A stretch of DNA of 64,000 nucleotides from Chryseobacterium sp. ERMR1:04 (lineage in GTDB: Bacteria; Bacteroidota; Bacteroidia; Flavobacteriales; Weeksellaceae): the NCBI RefSeq assembly GCF_001297705.1, contig NZ_LIRF01000006.1, positions 253,001-317,000 on the forward strand. The letters are read 5' to 3'. Shown piece by piece: positions 54,253 through 63,808 of the stretch. The translations under genes and the position numbers were made by a program. A model generated the notes under the pieces. It searched no databases, had not been told where the DNA came from, and worked only from the letters and a program-made list of their open reading frames with translations. Each line of letters begins with the position of its first letter. Positions within the stretch are counted from its first letter, which is position 1.

Positions 54253-56595
54253 ATGAAAAAAATTTCCTTATCAATTTCTGTTCTATCCTCCGTTTTTTGT
54301 TTTGCACAAAGCATCATCGGTAAAATTAATCAGAATGGAACTCCTCTTTCCTATGTGGAAGTTATTGCTGTTAAAGAAAAATCCAAACAAACCACCATTT
54401 CAGATGAAAAAGGAAATTATACTTTAAAACTTCTTGAGAATGGGAATTACAATATAAAATTGATTCATGACGGAGCCGAAATATCAAATACTGATTTAAC
54501 AGTAAATGGGGATATGAAACAGAATTTTTCTATCGACAAAAAACAGGAACAACAGATTGAAGGTATTACTGTAACTGCTAAAAAAAGATTAATTGAAAGA
54601 AAAGCAGACCGGCTGATATTTAATATTTCCAATTCTATTGCCTCACAGGGAATGGATGGGGTAGAAGCATTGAGCAATACTCCTCAGCTAAAAGTAGATG
54701 AAAATACCGGAATTTCAATGGTTGGTAAAAGTGGTGTTGCTGTGATGATTAATGAAAGGATGCTGAATCTTTCAGGAGATGAATTGATTAAATATCTCAA
54801 AAGTATAAGATCCGAAAATATTGAAAGAATAGAAGTAATTACCGCACCTCCTGCCAAATATGAAGCGCAGGGAAACAGCGGATTGATCAATATTGTTTTA
54901 AAGAAAAATCAAAATTTGGGTTGGAATGGGAGTTTAACAACCAGTCTTTTACAGACGACTTATTTTGGGTTTTCTAATTCGGCTTCTATTAATTATCAAA
55001 ATGAAAAACTGAGGTCTTCACTGAAACTGAGGCAGTATGACAATCAGAAACATTCTTATGAAAATTATAAGATTGTAGGAGCAGACGGATTAGCCAGTTC
55101 AGATGACAGAAGAGATTTTTGGAAGGGTGCAGGTGCTAATTTTAGTTTAGATTATGAGCTCAATAAAAAATCGAGTATAGGATTGGTGTATGATTACGGA
55201 TTTGGAGACTCTGGGATGGACATTACCAATACTTCAGATTATTTTCAAAATGAAAAATATACCAATACTTTGTCTACCTATGCCGAGCACCGTACTAAAA
55301 ACAAGCAGAATACAATAAGTGCTTATTATGATATTAAATTTGGAAAGCTTAATAACAAACTGAGTATTACAGGAAATTATTTTTCTAATACACCGAAGAG
55401 TAATATTGATTTTACGACTGTAAATAATTTAGGAGGTTCCTTTGTCATCAAAACTCCTTCTGAATTAAATTATAAAATTTATTCTGGTCAGGCAGATCTC
55501 ACGCTTCCTTATACCTTTGCTAAGACAGAGGCAGGTATTAAGTTTACCAATTTTGATAATAATTCTGACATTAAATACCAGAATCTTACAGATGGAAACT
55601 ACATAACAGATCCTCTGAGAAGTAATCTTTTTAAGTATAACGAGAAAAATTATGCAGCCTATGTGAGTATGGAAAAGCAATTGACTGAGAAATGGTCTGT
55701 TAAAGCTGGACTTCGCTATGAATATTCTATAATCAATGGGAATTCAGTTTCTTCTGATCAAAGGACAGAAAATTCTTACGGAAAGTTTTTTCCTACAGCG
55801 TATTTAACGTATAAAGCCAATGAGAATAATACCTTTAATCTTAATTATTCGAAAAGGATAAACAGGCCTGGATTCCGCGCGATCAATCCATTCCGATGGT
55901 ATACGAACATCAATTCATATTATTCAGGAAATCCGGCTTTGAGCCCTTCCATCAATCATAATTTTGAATTGTCATATTTGTATAAAGGCAAGTTTTCCGC
56001 GTCAGCATATTTCCAAAGAGAACTCGATGCTTTCAGCCAACTTGTTACTTTAGAAGGACAGGATAAGACAAGTAATTTCTATAATTTTTTCAATAAAAAC
56101 AGTACAGGAATTTCTTTGAGTTATTCTGATACATTCTTTAAATTTTGGGAAGCGAATTATTCTGCAGATTTTTCTTATATGAAAACTCAGGTTTTTGCGA
56201 CGGATGCCGCTTCCAGAAAAGGAAATAGTGCCAGTTTCAATATTCAGAATAATTTTTCTTTACGTAAAGATAAAACGATTCAGTTTTTCATGAACTATTG
56301 GTTCCGCCTGCCTTCAAGTTTAGGGAATACCTATTCTTATTACGTGGGTAATTTTACGTCCGGCATAAAATTAAATATGATGAATAAAGATCTTCAGATG
56401 AACGTTTATGTTTCTGATATTTTTAGACAGGCAAAAAGTCACGGCGAAATTTATTATCAGGATTCTACCCATTATTTTGATAATTATTATGACGGAAGAA
56501 ATCTTACTGTCTCTTTGACCTATAACTTTGGAAATAAAAAAGTAAAAGGCGCAGAACGCAATGTGAAATTTGATGAAAAGAACAGAGCGAATTAG
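54253..56595 (+). CDS. TonB-receptor-like outer-membrane beta-barrel protein
   Basis: 780 residues. Signal peptide (1-18, VFCFAQ), a carboxypeptidase-regulatory-like domain (about 20-95), a plug-like domain (about 105-210; AVMINERMLNLSGDE, RIEVITAPPAKYEAQGNSG, the usual end of the plug), and a barrel with NLNYSKRINRPGFRAINPF. Same broad group as 41546-47133 but a different subfamily. No clear TonB box. It probably binds a large ligand at the outer membrane; adjacency to the GH92 enzyme suggests a glycan. Confidence 0.85.
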   Translation: MKKISLSISVLSSVFCFAQSIIGKINQNGTPLSYVEVIAVKEKSKQTTISDEKGNYTLKLLENGNYNIKLIHDGAEISNTDLTVNGDMKQNFSIDKKQEQQIEGITVTAKKRLIERKADRLIFNISNSIASQGMDGVEALSNTPQLKVDENTGISMVGKSGVAVMINERMLNLSGDELIKYLKSIRSENIERIEVITAPPAKYEAQGNSGLINIVLKKNQNLGWNGSLTTSLLQTTYFGFSNSASINYQNEKLRSSLKLRQYDNQKHSYENYKIVGADGLASSDDRRDFWKGAGANFSLDYELNKKSSIGLVYDYGFGDSGMDITNTSDYFQNEKYTNTLSTYAEHRTKNKQNTISAYYDIKFGKLNNKLSITGNYFSNTPKSNIDFTTVNNLGGSFVIKTPSELNYKIYSGQADLTLPYTFAKTEAGIKFTNFDNNSDIKYQNLTDGNYITDPLRSNLFKYNEKNYAAYVSMEKQLTEKWSVKAGLRYEYSIINGNSVSSDQRTENSYGKFFPTAYLTYKANENNTFNLNYSKRINRPGFRAINPFRWYTNINSYYSGNPALSPSINHNFELSYLYKGKFSASAYFQRELDAFSQLVTLEGQDKTSNFYNFFNKNSTGISLSYSDTFFKFWEANYSADFSYMKTQVFATDAASRKGNSASFNIQNNFSLRKDKTIQFFMNYWFRLPSSLGNTYSYYVGNFTSGIKLNMMNKDLQMNVYVSDIFRQAKSHGEIYYQDSTHYFDNYYDGRNLTVSLTYNFGNKKVKGAERNVKFDEKNRAN

Positions 56596-56769
56596 AAAAA
56601 ACAATCTGATGCCACAAACGATAAATTATACCTGAATGATGAGAGGTGAGAATAGATATACATGATTTTAGTCATGCTTTTAAGGGAAAAGATCAGAAAA
56701 TACCTTAGTAATCTTATTTATCACCTTGTGTTATAGATTTTATTGATTCTAAATTGACGAAAAAATCCG

Positions 56770-56777
56770 TAAATTTG
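56770..56777 (+). promoter_or_regulatory. -7 box of the mrp-nifU operon
   Basis: TAAATTTG, 23 bases before ATG 56801. TTG at 56743-56745 would give spacing 24, slightly long. Confidence 0.6.
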
Positions 56778-56800
56778 TGAACAATTTATAGCAATATTTT

Positions 56801-57907
56801 ATGTTGACGAAAGAAAAGGTTCAGGATTTCCTTAAAGAGATAGAAGTAGATGACTTAGTGACTAATTTTCAAGTGATGGGTAATGATGTCTATATCGACA
56901 TGACGGCTCACTCACCTGCAATGCACGAAAAAAAGAAGCTTGAAGCAGCAATGAAGCAAGCTTTTGCAAGTGAATTTGGAGAAGAAATTAACTTAAAACT
57001 TAAAATTGTTTCTCCAGAACCTAGCGAAATTCAGCAAAGTCAGATCAAAGGAAAACAAATTCCTGGAATTCAAAATATTATCGCCATTGCTTCCGGAAAA
57101 GGAGGTGTTGGTAAGTCTACGGTGGCTGCAAACCTTGCAGTGACGTTGGCAAAAATGGGTTTCAAAGTAGGGTTATTAGATGCCGATATTTATGGGCCAT
57201 CTGTTCCTACCATGTTTGATACAGAAGGTCAAAAGCCGGTTTCTGTAGATGTAGATGGAAAAAGCTTAATGAAACCTATCGAAAATTACGGCGTGAAAAT
57301 GCTATCTATAGGATATTTCTCAGGTGCCAATCAAGCGGTAGTGTGGAGAGGCCCAATGGCTTCAAAAGCATTAAACCAAATGATAAGAGATGCAGCTTGG
57401 GGAGAATTAGACTTTTTATTGATTGATCTTCCTCCGGGAACAGGTGATATTCACTTATCAATCATTCAAGAGGTTCCGGTAACAGGAGCCGTGATTGTAA
57501 GTACTCCTCAGCATGTTGCTCTGGCAGACGTAAGAAAAGGAATTGCGATGTTTAATATGGAAAGTATTAACATTCCGGTTCTTGGATTAGTCGAAAATAT
57601 GGCGTATTTTACACCGGAAGAATTACCTGACAATAAATATTATATCTTTGGAAACCAAGGAGCGCAATATTTAGCTGATGATCTTGGGATTCCTGTATTA
57701 GGGGAGATTCCTTTAATTCAAAGCATCAGAGAAGCAGGAGATGTTGGGAGACCGGCAGCTTTACAGGAGAATTCTAAAATTGCAGAAATCTATACAGATA
57801 CTGCGCGTAAGATGATAGAAAGTCTTGTTGAAAGAAATAAGCATCTTCCTCCAACGGAAGCCGTGAAAATATCCACAATGGCTGGATGTTCACCAAAAGC
57901 AAAATAA
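56801..57907 (+). CDS. Mrp/NBP35-type iron-sulfur carrier ATPase
   Basis: 368 residues. A MIP18/DUF59 domain (about 1-75) precedes the deviant Walker A GKGGVGKS (99-106), then DADIYGPSVPTMF and DLPPGTGDIHL. Mrp proteins carry Fe-S clusters to target enzymes. In many Mrp proteins a C-x-x-C pair follows the block NM-x-YF; here the block reads NMAYFTPEELPDNKYYIFG and has no Cys. A Cys near the end (MAGCSPKAK) is the only candidate. Such a form is, as far as I know, common in Bacteroidota. NifU-like gene 52 bases downstream. Confidence 0.92.
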   Translation: MLTKEKVQDFLKEIEVDDLVTNFQVMGNDVYIDMTAHSPAMHEKKKLEAAMKQAFASEFGEEINLKLKIVSPEPSEIQQSQIKGKQIPGIQNIIAIASGKGGVGKSTVAANLAVTLAKMGFKVGLLDADIYGPSVPTMFDTEGQKPVSVDVDGKSLMKPIENYGVKMLSIGYFSGANQAVVWRGPMASKALNQMIRDAAWGELDFLLIDLPPGTGDIHLSIIQEVPVTGAVIVSTPQHVALADVRKGIAMFNMESINIPVLGLVENMAYFTPEELPDNKYYIFGNQGAQYLADDLGIPVLGEIPLIQSIREAGDVGRPAALQENSKIAEIYTDTARKMIESLVERNKHLPPTEAVKISTMAGCSPKAK

Positions 57908-57959
57908 TAATAATTTTCAATAGAATTTTGAAAAACCGAATTGAACCGAAGAAAAAAAT

Positions 57960-58208
57960 ATGGAAACAAATATTACACACGAAGATACTGTAACAAGAGT
58001 AATGGAAGCTTTAGATAGTATTCGTCCGTTTTTGAATAAAGATGGCGGAGACATTGAGCTTATTGATGTGAAAGATAACTCTGTTTATGTAAAACTTTTA
58101 GGAAATTGTTCCGGATGTTCTCTGAATTTTTCTACCCTAAAATTAGGAGTTGAAACAACCATTAAACAACATGCTCCGGAAATTGAAAAAGTAATCAATA
58201 TCGAGTAA
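57960..58208 (+). CDS. NifU-like Fe-S scaffold domain protein
   Basis: 82 residues, a stand-alone NifU C-terminal domain. RPFLNKDGGDIELIDV and LGNCSGCSLNFSTLKLGVE give the C-x-x-C cluster-binding pair. It holds a transient [4Fe-4S] cluster for transfer. The pairing with Mrp, which here lacks its own internal C-x-x-C, suggests that the two work together. Confidence 0.92.
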   Translation: METNITHEDTVTRVMEALDSIRPFLNKDGGDIELIDVKDNSVYVKLLGNCSGCSLNFSTLKLGVETTIKQHAPEIEKVINIE

Positions 58209-58230
58209 GAAAAATAAAAATATATTTTTT

Positions 58231-58260
58231 AAAGACAGGTTTTTTAAGCCTGTCTTTTTT
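58231..58260 (+). terminator. Terminator of the mrp-nifU operon
   Basis: Stem AAAGACAGG/CCTGTCTTT with T10. The same hairpin follows the flotillin gene at 63652-63677. Confidence 0.88.
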
Positions 58261-58353
58261 TTTTGTAATTAATTTGAGGGATTGTTTGTGTTATGTGTTT
58301 CTAGAATCTTTAATTTTAATAAATGATTAGTGACAGGTCTTGGTAAAGTTATA

Positions 58354-59079
58354 TTATGAACCTAATCTGAAAATAGTTATACTCGACCCTCCATCTACGT
58401 TTCCTACTGCTGTGTAATTATTGGATTGTCCAAAATACCATAAACTCAGGGTGTCATTTTTATTTAATGATACTACATTGGAAAAGCTACTCGTTGAGTC
58501 CGCATTATTTCCTCCACTTGACGCGTGTATACCAAAAACAGTACCTATCACAGTTGATCCGTTAACCCTTAATTGACACTTCCAATATTGTCCGTCAACA
58601 TAGGTTCCCATAAATGCTCGCGCATTAAAATTTAAATAATACAAGCCTGTTTCTGGAACAGTAAGAGACATACCACTGTTAGTCCAAGTATTAGCTTTGT
58701 TAGTCATCACTACGGGGTTGTAATTGGAAACAGATGCATATTTGATAGGGGTGAAACTCCATGAAGCTAAGCCGAATTCGTCTGATGTTAAAACTTTTCC
58801 TTCACCCTGGGTTCCGTCCACAATTTTAACAGCACCAGGGGTTGCTGATTTTATATCCAATTTCACAGAAGGGGAGATTGTTCCCACTCCCACGTTTCCT
58901 AGAGAATTTACCGTGAAATCATTAGCTTCCTGTGTAGGAGAAGGAGCTCCTGTTGAGGGATTGTCTTTACCTCCATCTACATGGAATGTTGTTTGGGGAT
59001 TTCCTGTATTAATTCCCACTTGAGCGTTTGATGTTGCAGCAGCAGCCAAGAATAATAAAGAGGAAATAATTTTAGTCAT
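58354..59079 (-). CDS. Secreted protein with C1q/TNF-like C-terminal domain
   Basis: 241 residues from ATG 59079, where the signal peptide starts (MTKIISSLLFLAAAATSNAQ); an upstream in-frame start at 59142 would add 21 residues before the signal and is rejected. The mature start VGINTGNPQTTFHVDGG and NVGVGTISPSVKLDIK are the repeats that open many Bacteroidota surface and tail-fibre-like proteins. The last 130 residues have the beta-rich C1q/TNF look (YASVSNYN, TVPETGLYYLNFNARAF, SLNKNDTLSLWYFGQ). It may form trimers. Located next to the AraC-type regulator. Confidence 0.72.
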   Translation of the reverse strand: MTKIISSLLFLAAAATSNAQVGINTGNPQTTFHVDGGKDNPSTGAPSPTQEANDFTVNSLGNVGVGTISPSVKLDIKSATPGAVKIVDGTQGEGKVLTSDEFGLASWSFTPIKYASVSNYNPVVMTNKANTWTNSGMSLTVPETGLYYLNFNARAFMGTYVDGQYWKCQLRVNGSTVIGTVFGIHASSGGNNADSTSSFSNVVSLNKNDTLSLWYFGQSNNYTAVGNVDGGSSITIFRLGS

Positions 59080-59120
59080 GATGTTAATTTTATAAGTTAT
59101 TGTCAAGAATTTTTCATGGC

Positions 59121-59128
59121 CAAAACTA
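59121..59128 (-). promoter_or_regulatory. -7 box of the C1q-like gene
   Basis: TAGTTTTG on the minus strand, with a leader of about 35 bases to ATG 59079. It supports the shorter start. No -33 element found. Confidence 0.5.
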
Positions 59129-59210
59129 CTTATCAAAACCATCTAAATGAAATGTTTAACCTACCATTATACTGCTATTGGTAATTGTTTAAATTATCAA
59201 AAAGAAGATT

Positions 59211-60821
59211 CTATAATTTATCTTTTTGATTTAAAAGTTTAATGAATGCTGAGGGTAATATTTGGGTTTCTTTTTTAAAAACAAGGGTAAATTTATTAGG
59301 GGACGAAAAACCACATTCTTCAGCTAAAGAAGCAATTTTAAATTTTCTGTATTCAGGATTATTTTGGAGTTTATCTATAATATAGGTAATCTTTAATTCG
59401 TTAATATAATTATAAAAATCTTTCTTTTTATGAGTATTGATAACATAGGAAAGATATCGGTTATTGGTATTGCAATAGGTTGCCAGATAAGGAAGCGATA
59501 AATTTTTAAGATTAAAAAGAGCTGACTTTTCAAATTCTTTCAGTTTAGACAATATTTTTTCTTCGGTTTCTTCGGTCATAATTACTGTTTTGTGATCAGA
59601 AATTTGAGTGGCAATAACTTTTTCAGGTAATATTGAAGGAGGCTCAATTTTAGAAATGAGTGATGAGGCTGTATTTGTATAGTTAGTCCGGCTCAGTTTT
59701 CTCTCATCCGATTTTTTTAGAATTTGCTTAAAACGTTCAATAATTCTTTTTTGCTTTCTTCTATAAAAAATAAAATAGATACCACTGCCAATTAATAATA
59801 AGCTAAATAAAAGAGTTAGATATCTATTGGTATTGCTTGTCTCTTTTATAATAATATTTTCTTTCTTTAGATTTGAATATGTAGCATTAATGATATCGTT
59901 AGATTTGTCGGCTAGATTATCTTTAATTGAGTCTCTTTTTCTTGCCAGGTCACTCACTTTATTCATATTCTGGGTAAATTCATAATATCTTTGAGTGGTA
60001 GTGTATATCACATTCTTTAGTTCAAGATCTTTTGATTTTTTGGAAAATTTTTCCATGAGATCTATATATTTTTTTGCTGCAGGAAGATTGTTTCGATCCA
60101 TATATATTACAGCAAGACCATTATATACAAGGCAGGTAATAAAATTGGTAGGTATTGGGTGTAATAATCTCAAAGCCTTCTCATAATGTAATTTTGCTTT
60201 ATTAGTATTTTTGAGTTTATAATAATTAAGCCCAAGTAATTGTTCGTTATTCCCTGACCTTGTGGATGAAATTTCGGGGCTCTGCTGTATTGTATTGAAA
60301 TAGGATTGAGATTTATTAATATAGGAAATAGACTGGTTATAATTTTTCTGATGCTCTTCATAATAAGCCATTTCCTGCATAAGAAGACCTTTCATTTCAC
60401 TGGCAAACTTTTGATCTTCAATTTTTTCAGATATTTCATAGGCCATTTGGTAATACATTTTAGAGTCGTCGTAAAGTCCTAAAACTCGGTACTGAGTTGC
60501 AAGAAAACCGTATACTCTAACTTTCCCGATATTATTATCTGTTTTGGAAATAATTTTTTCGGCTTTTAAAGCAAATTCAATAGCATTTTTCAAGTCTCCG
60601 GAATGTTGATACAAAGCTGCGGTAAGCATCAGGCTTCTAATTTTTAAAATAGGTGTTTCTGAAATAGTATATAGTGAATCGGCCACTTTCAGTGCTTTTT
60701 TCATATCTATCTCGGAGGTTTCCGTATACGTTTTATTATAAATAGAATTATAAGAAGTAAGATCTTGAGAATAAAAAGAATTGGTAAGAATAATAAATAT
60801 TAAAATGAGAAAATTATTCAT
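59211..60821 (-). CDS. TPR-containing membrane-anchored AraC-family regulator
   Basis: 536 residues. Signal-like N-terminus (1-18), a tetratricopeptide-type helical sensor part (about 60-290), one membrane helix at about 328-347, a linker, and an AraC-type helix-turn-helix domain at the end (about 430-530; LPYLATYCNTNNRYLSYVIN, then IASLAEECGFSSPNKFTLVFKK). The DNA-binding part is cytoplasmic and the TPR part lies outside, so it may act as a one-component membrane sensor. This layout is common in Chryseobacterium. Divergent from nothing; it reads toward the C1q-like gene. Confidence 0.88.
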   Translation of the reverse strand: MNNFLILIFIILTNSFYSQDLTSYNSIYNKTYTETSEIDMKKALKVADSLYTISETPILKIRSLMLTAALYQHSGDLKNAIEFALKAEKIISKTDNNIGKVRVYGFLATQYRVLGLYDDSKMYYQMAYEISEKIEDQKFASEMKGLLMQEMAYYEEHQKNYNQSISYINKSQSYFNTIQQSPEISSTRSGNNEQLLGLNYYKLKNTNKAKLHYEKALRLLHPIPTNFITCLVYNGLAVIYMDRNNLPAAKKYIDLMEKFSKKSKDLELKNVIYTTTQRYYEFTQNMNKVSDLARKRDSIKDNLADKSNDIINATYSNLKKENIIIKETSNTNRYLTLLFSLLLIGSGIYFIFYRRKQKRIIERFKQILKKSDERKLSRTNYTNTASSLISKIEPPSILPEKVIATQISDHKTVIMTEETEEKILSKLKEFEKSALFNLKNLSLPYLATYCNTNNRYLSYVINTHKKKDFYNYINELKITYIIDKLQNNPEYRKFKIASLAEECGFSSPNKFTLVFKKETQILPSAFIKLLNQKDKL

Positions 60822-61425
60822 TTATTTGTTCGTTTTATGGTTTATTTTCAGTGGTAATAGATGTATTTATTTTTATAATCTGGTTATGATAATGGTTTGT
60901 GTGTAAAATTTACGGTACAAAAATATGTTTTTAGAGAATTACTTAGTAAGTCTGTATATTAAGAAAAAATGACATATTTATTTTTGCAGGTATTATATTC
61001 TGAGGTAAAAAAAAGAATAGATAAATTAAACCTGTATCAATGAATATAATTAGATGGGATAAGTTGTTGGAAAGTAATTATCTATCGCTATTTTATATAA
61101 TAAGTGTGCGGAAAATAAAAAGATATTAACGGTCGACTGTTGAATAAATTTTAGTGTTTTTTATATATTACCATTATACGCTTATTGATAAATTATTGTA
61201 TCGTATAAGAAAAATAGAAATCTGATATAGCTGGATTTGTAAAGCTTTAGATCAATAAATCAATAGGGAGAAATGTTAGTTTAAATATCGAAGAAATGAT
61301 GATTATACTGCCGCTCGTTTTTTAATCATGAGCATGATAAAATAATAGACTAATAATGAATATAAACATATATTAATTTAAAGGTTTTTTTAGTGTTTTC
61401 ATTCGGAAATTTCACATTTTTTGAG
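60822..61425. other. AT-rich gap without a gene
   Basis: About 600 bases, among the most AT-rich in the window. Contains a possible minus-strand -7 box TATTTTTG (60918-60925) for the AraC gene. No coding frame or repeat family found. Confidence 0.55.
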
Positions 61426-61433
61426 TATATTTG
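61426..61433 (+). promoter_or_regulatory. -7 box of the NfeD-like/flotillin operon
   Basis: TATATTTG, 17 bases before ATG 61450. No clear TTG. Confidence 0.55.
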
Positions 61434-61449
61434 AGAAAACACACAATTT

Positions 61450-62016
61450 ATGTTTGAATTTCTTCAAAATTTAGATGCTCTTCATCAGGGGTTTTGGTAT
61501 ATTGCCTTAGGTGCTAGTTTATTTTTTTTACTTCAAACTGTTTTAACTTTTATTGGGAGTGGTCATGGAGGTGATTTTAGTACCGATATTAGTGGTGATG
61601 TGAGTCATGATACCCCTTTTCAGTTGTTTTCTTTGCGAAATCTTATCAATTTTCTGTTAGGCTTCGGTTGGGGAGGTGTTGCATTCTACGATTCTATAGG
61701 AAATAAAACCCTTTTGATCATCATTTCAATACTCATAGGAGTTGGGTTCGTGGTCTTATTTTTCTTTCTCATTATTCAAATATTAAAATTAACGGAAGAC
61801 AATACGTTTAAAATCGAAAATCTGATTGGAAAAGTAGGAGAGGTTTACCTTACCATTCCGGCGAATATGAGTGGAAAAGGCAAAATCTTAATTTCCTCTA
61901 ACGGAACGAACCATGAGCTTCAGGCAATGACGGAAGCCGAAGAAAATATTCCGACCAATCATTCTGTGAGAGTGATCTATATTTATGACCAAACCCTTGT
62001 TGTCGCAAAAATTTAA
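61450..62016 (+). CDS. NfeD/YuaF-like membrane protein with OB-fold end
   Basis: 188 residues. Three membrane segments (about 15-36, 64-80, 87-112) and a C-terminal soluble beta domain (about 120-188; NLIGKVGEVYLTIPANMSGKG, NHSVRVIYIYDQTLVVAKI), which fits the NfeD/YuaF OB-fold. Such proteins are partners of flotillins in membrane microdomain organisation. The flotillin gene begins 28 bases downstream. No Ser-protease domain as in long NfeD. Confidence 0.8.
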   Translation: MFEFLQNLDALHQGFWYIALGASLFFLLQTVLTFIGSGHGGDFSTDISGDVSHDTPFQLFSLRNLINFLLGFGWGGVAFYDSIGNKTLLIIISILIGVGFVVLFFFLIIQILKLTEDNTFKIENLIGKVGEVYLTIPANMSGKGKILISSNGTNHELQAMTEAEENIPTNHSVRVIYIYDQTLVVAKI

Positions 62017-62044
62017 ATTATAATAACCTATATATTCTTCATTT

Positions 62045-63628
62045 ATGGCAGTACCCGGAACACTTATTCTCGTTGTAGTAATTGTATTTGTACTATTCGT
62101 TACATTTTTAGCCCTTATTTCAAGGTATAAAAGATGTCCTTCGGATAAAATTTTAGTAATTTATGGTAAAACAGGAGGCAGCTCTGCAAAATGTATTCAC
62201 GGGGGTGGTGCTTTTGTTTGGCCTGTGATTCAGGATTACGCTTATTTGGATCTAAAACCGATCTCTATTGAAGCGAATCTTACTAATGCTTTATCCAGAC
62301 AAAATATCCGTGTGGATGTACCTTGTAGATTTACGATTGCCATTTCTACAGAAACAGATTCTATGGGAAATGCAGCGGAAAGATTATTAGGATTGGCGCA
62401 GGAGCAAATTCAGGAGCTTTCTAAAGATATTCTTTTCGGGCAGCTTCGTTTGGTTATCGCAACGATGACCATTGAAGAGATTAACTCAGACAGAGATAAA
62501 TTCTTAGATAATATTTCTAAAAACGTTGATGCAGAACTAAAGAAAATTGGTTTAAAATTAATCAACGTAAACGTTACGGATATCAGAGACGAATCCGGAT
62601 ATATTGAAGCTTTAGGAAAAGAAGCTGCAGCAAAAGCAATCAACGAAGCAATCATTAGTGTTGCTGAGCAAACGAAAATCGGGGAAACAGGAAAAGCAAT
62701 TGCCGACAGAGAAAAAGATACGCAGATCGCAGAAACGCAAAGAGACAGAGATGTTAAAATTGCAATTACGCAAAAAGATAGAGAAGTAAGTATTGCAGCG
62801 GCTGGTAAAGATGAAGCCATTGGTAAAGCAGAAGCAGCGAAAGAAGCACGTATTGCAACTTCATTAGCCAACTCAATCGCTGTAAAAGGGGAGAATGAGG
62901 CTAAAATTACGATTGCCAATTCGGATGCTGAAAGAAGAGAAAAGGAAGCAGAAGCATTGAGAATTGCAACGGCTGCCGAGAAAGTACAGGCGGCGAGATC
63001 ATTGGAAGAATCTTATCTTGCTGAACAGAAAGCAGAAACGGCAAGAGCAGAGAGAGAGCGTTCTACCCAACAGGCGAATATTGTTGTTCATGCAGAAATT
63101 GCAAAACAAAAAGCAATTATTGATGCACAAGCAGAAGCGGAGAAAATAAGAGTTCAGGCAAAAGGAGAAGCAGATGCTATTTTTGCTAAAATGGAAGCAG
63201 AAGCAAAAGGTCTTTACGAGATTTTGACCAAGCAGGCAGAAGGATATGACAAAATAATAAAGGCAGCTGGTGGAGATACCAACAGTGCATTCCAATTATT
63301 ATTAATTGAAAAACTTCCTGAATTGGTTAAAACTCAGGTGGAAGCAGTTAAGAATATTAAGATTGATAAAATTACAGTTTGGGACAGCGGAAACGGACAG
63401 GATGGTGGAACTTCTACCTCTAATTTCGTTTCAGGTATGATGAAATCTGTACCGCCTTTAAATGATTTGTTTAATATGGCCGGATTAAATTTACCAGAGT
63501 ATCTTAAAGGAAAACCTGAAGAAGTTCAGAAAGAGATTATCACCGTGGTTGAGAAAAAAGAGAAGAAGAATTATGATGATATGACCACAGGAAATGACAC
63601 TCCGACAGGAGATCTTCCAAAAGCATAA
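62045..63628 (+). CDS. Flotillin-like protein (SPFH family, YuaG/YqiK type)
   Basis: 527 residues. N-terminal membrane segment (about 5-26), SPFH domain (about 28-210; RCPSDKILVIYGKTG, KLINVNVTDIRDESGYIE), a long Ala/Glu/Lys-rich coiled coil (about 215-400) with repeated A-E-A motifs, and a C-terminal tail. Flotillins oligomerise at the membrane to form functional microdomains and are linked to signalling, transport and fluidity. Paired with the NfeD-like protein as in Bacillus yuaF-yuaG. Confidence 0.92.
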   Translation: MAVPGTLILVVVIVFVLFVTFLALISRYKRCPSDKILVIYGKTGGSSAKCIHGGGAFVWPVIQDYAYLDLKPISIEANLTNALSRQNIRVDVPCRFTIAISTETDSMGNAAERLLGLAQEQIQELSKDILFGQLRLVIATMTIEEINSDRDKFLDNISKNVDAELKKIGLKLINVNVTDIRDESGYIEALGKEAAAKAINEAIISVAEQTKIGETGKAIADREKDTQIAETQRDRDVKIAITQKDREVSIAAAGKDEAIGKAEAAKEARIATSLANSIAVKGENEAKITIANSDAERREKEAEALRIATAAEKVQAARSLEESYLAEQKAETARAERERSTQQANIVVHAEIAKQKAIIDAQAEAEKIRVQAKGEADAIFAKMEAEAKGLYEILTKQAEGYDKIIKAAGGDTNSAFQLLLIEKLPELVKTQVEAVKNIKIDKITVWDSGNGQDGGTSTSNFVSGMMKSVPPLNDLFNMAGLNLPEYLKGKPEEVQKEIITVVEKKEKKNYDDMTTGNDTPTGDLPKA

Positions 63629-63651
63629 ATTAAAATACATTGATATTTACA

Positions 63652-63677
63652 AGACAGGTTTTTATAAGCCTGTCTTT
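63652..63677 (+). terminator. Terminator of the flotillin operon
   Basis: AAGACAGG/CCTGTCTT stem plus T8; same core as the hairpin at 58231-58260. Confidence 0.85.
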
Positions 63678-63776
63678 TTTTTATGACTCTTGCCGGATTT
63701 CCATGCAGTAAATTACTAGAAATAGTATGACAGGCATGTAGAAATAATTCTATGTTTCTATGAGTCTTAATAGTCT

Positions 63777-63784
63777 TATTTTTG
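63777..63784 (+). promoter_or_regulatory. -7 box of the edge gene
   Basis: TATTTTTG, 25 bases before ATG 63809. Confidence 0.5.
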
Positions 63785-63808
63785 TGAAAAAGTTACTTAC
63801 GACACTAT

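Noticed and set aside
62410..62919. 169-codon antisense frame opposite the flotillin gene
   Set aside because: Reflects Ala/Glu/Lys codon bias of the coiled coil on the other strand.
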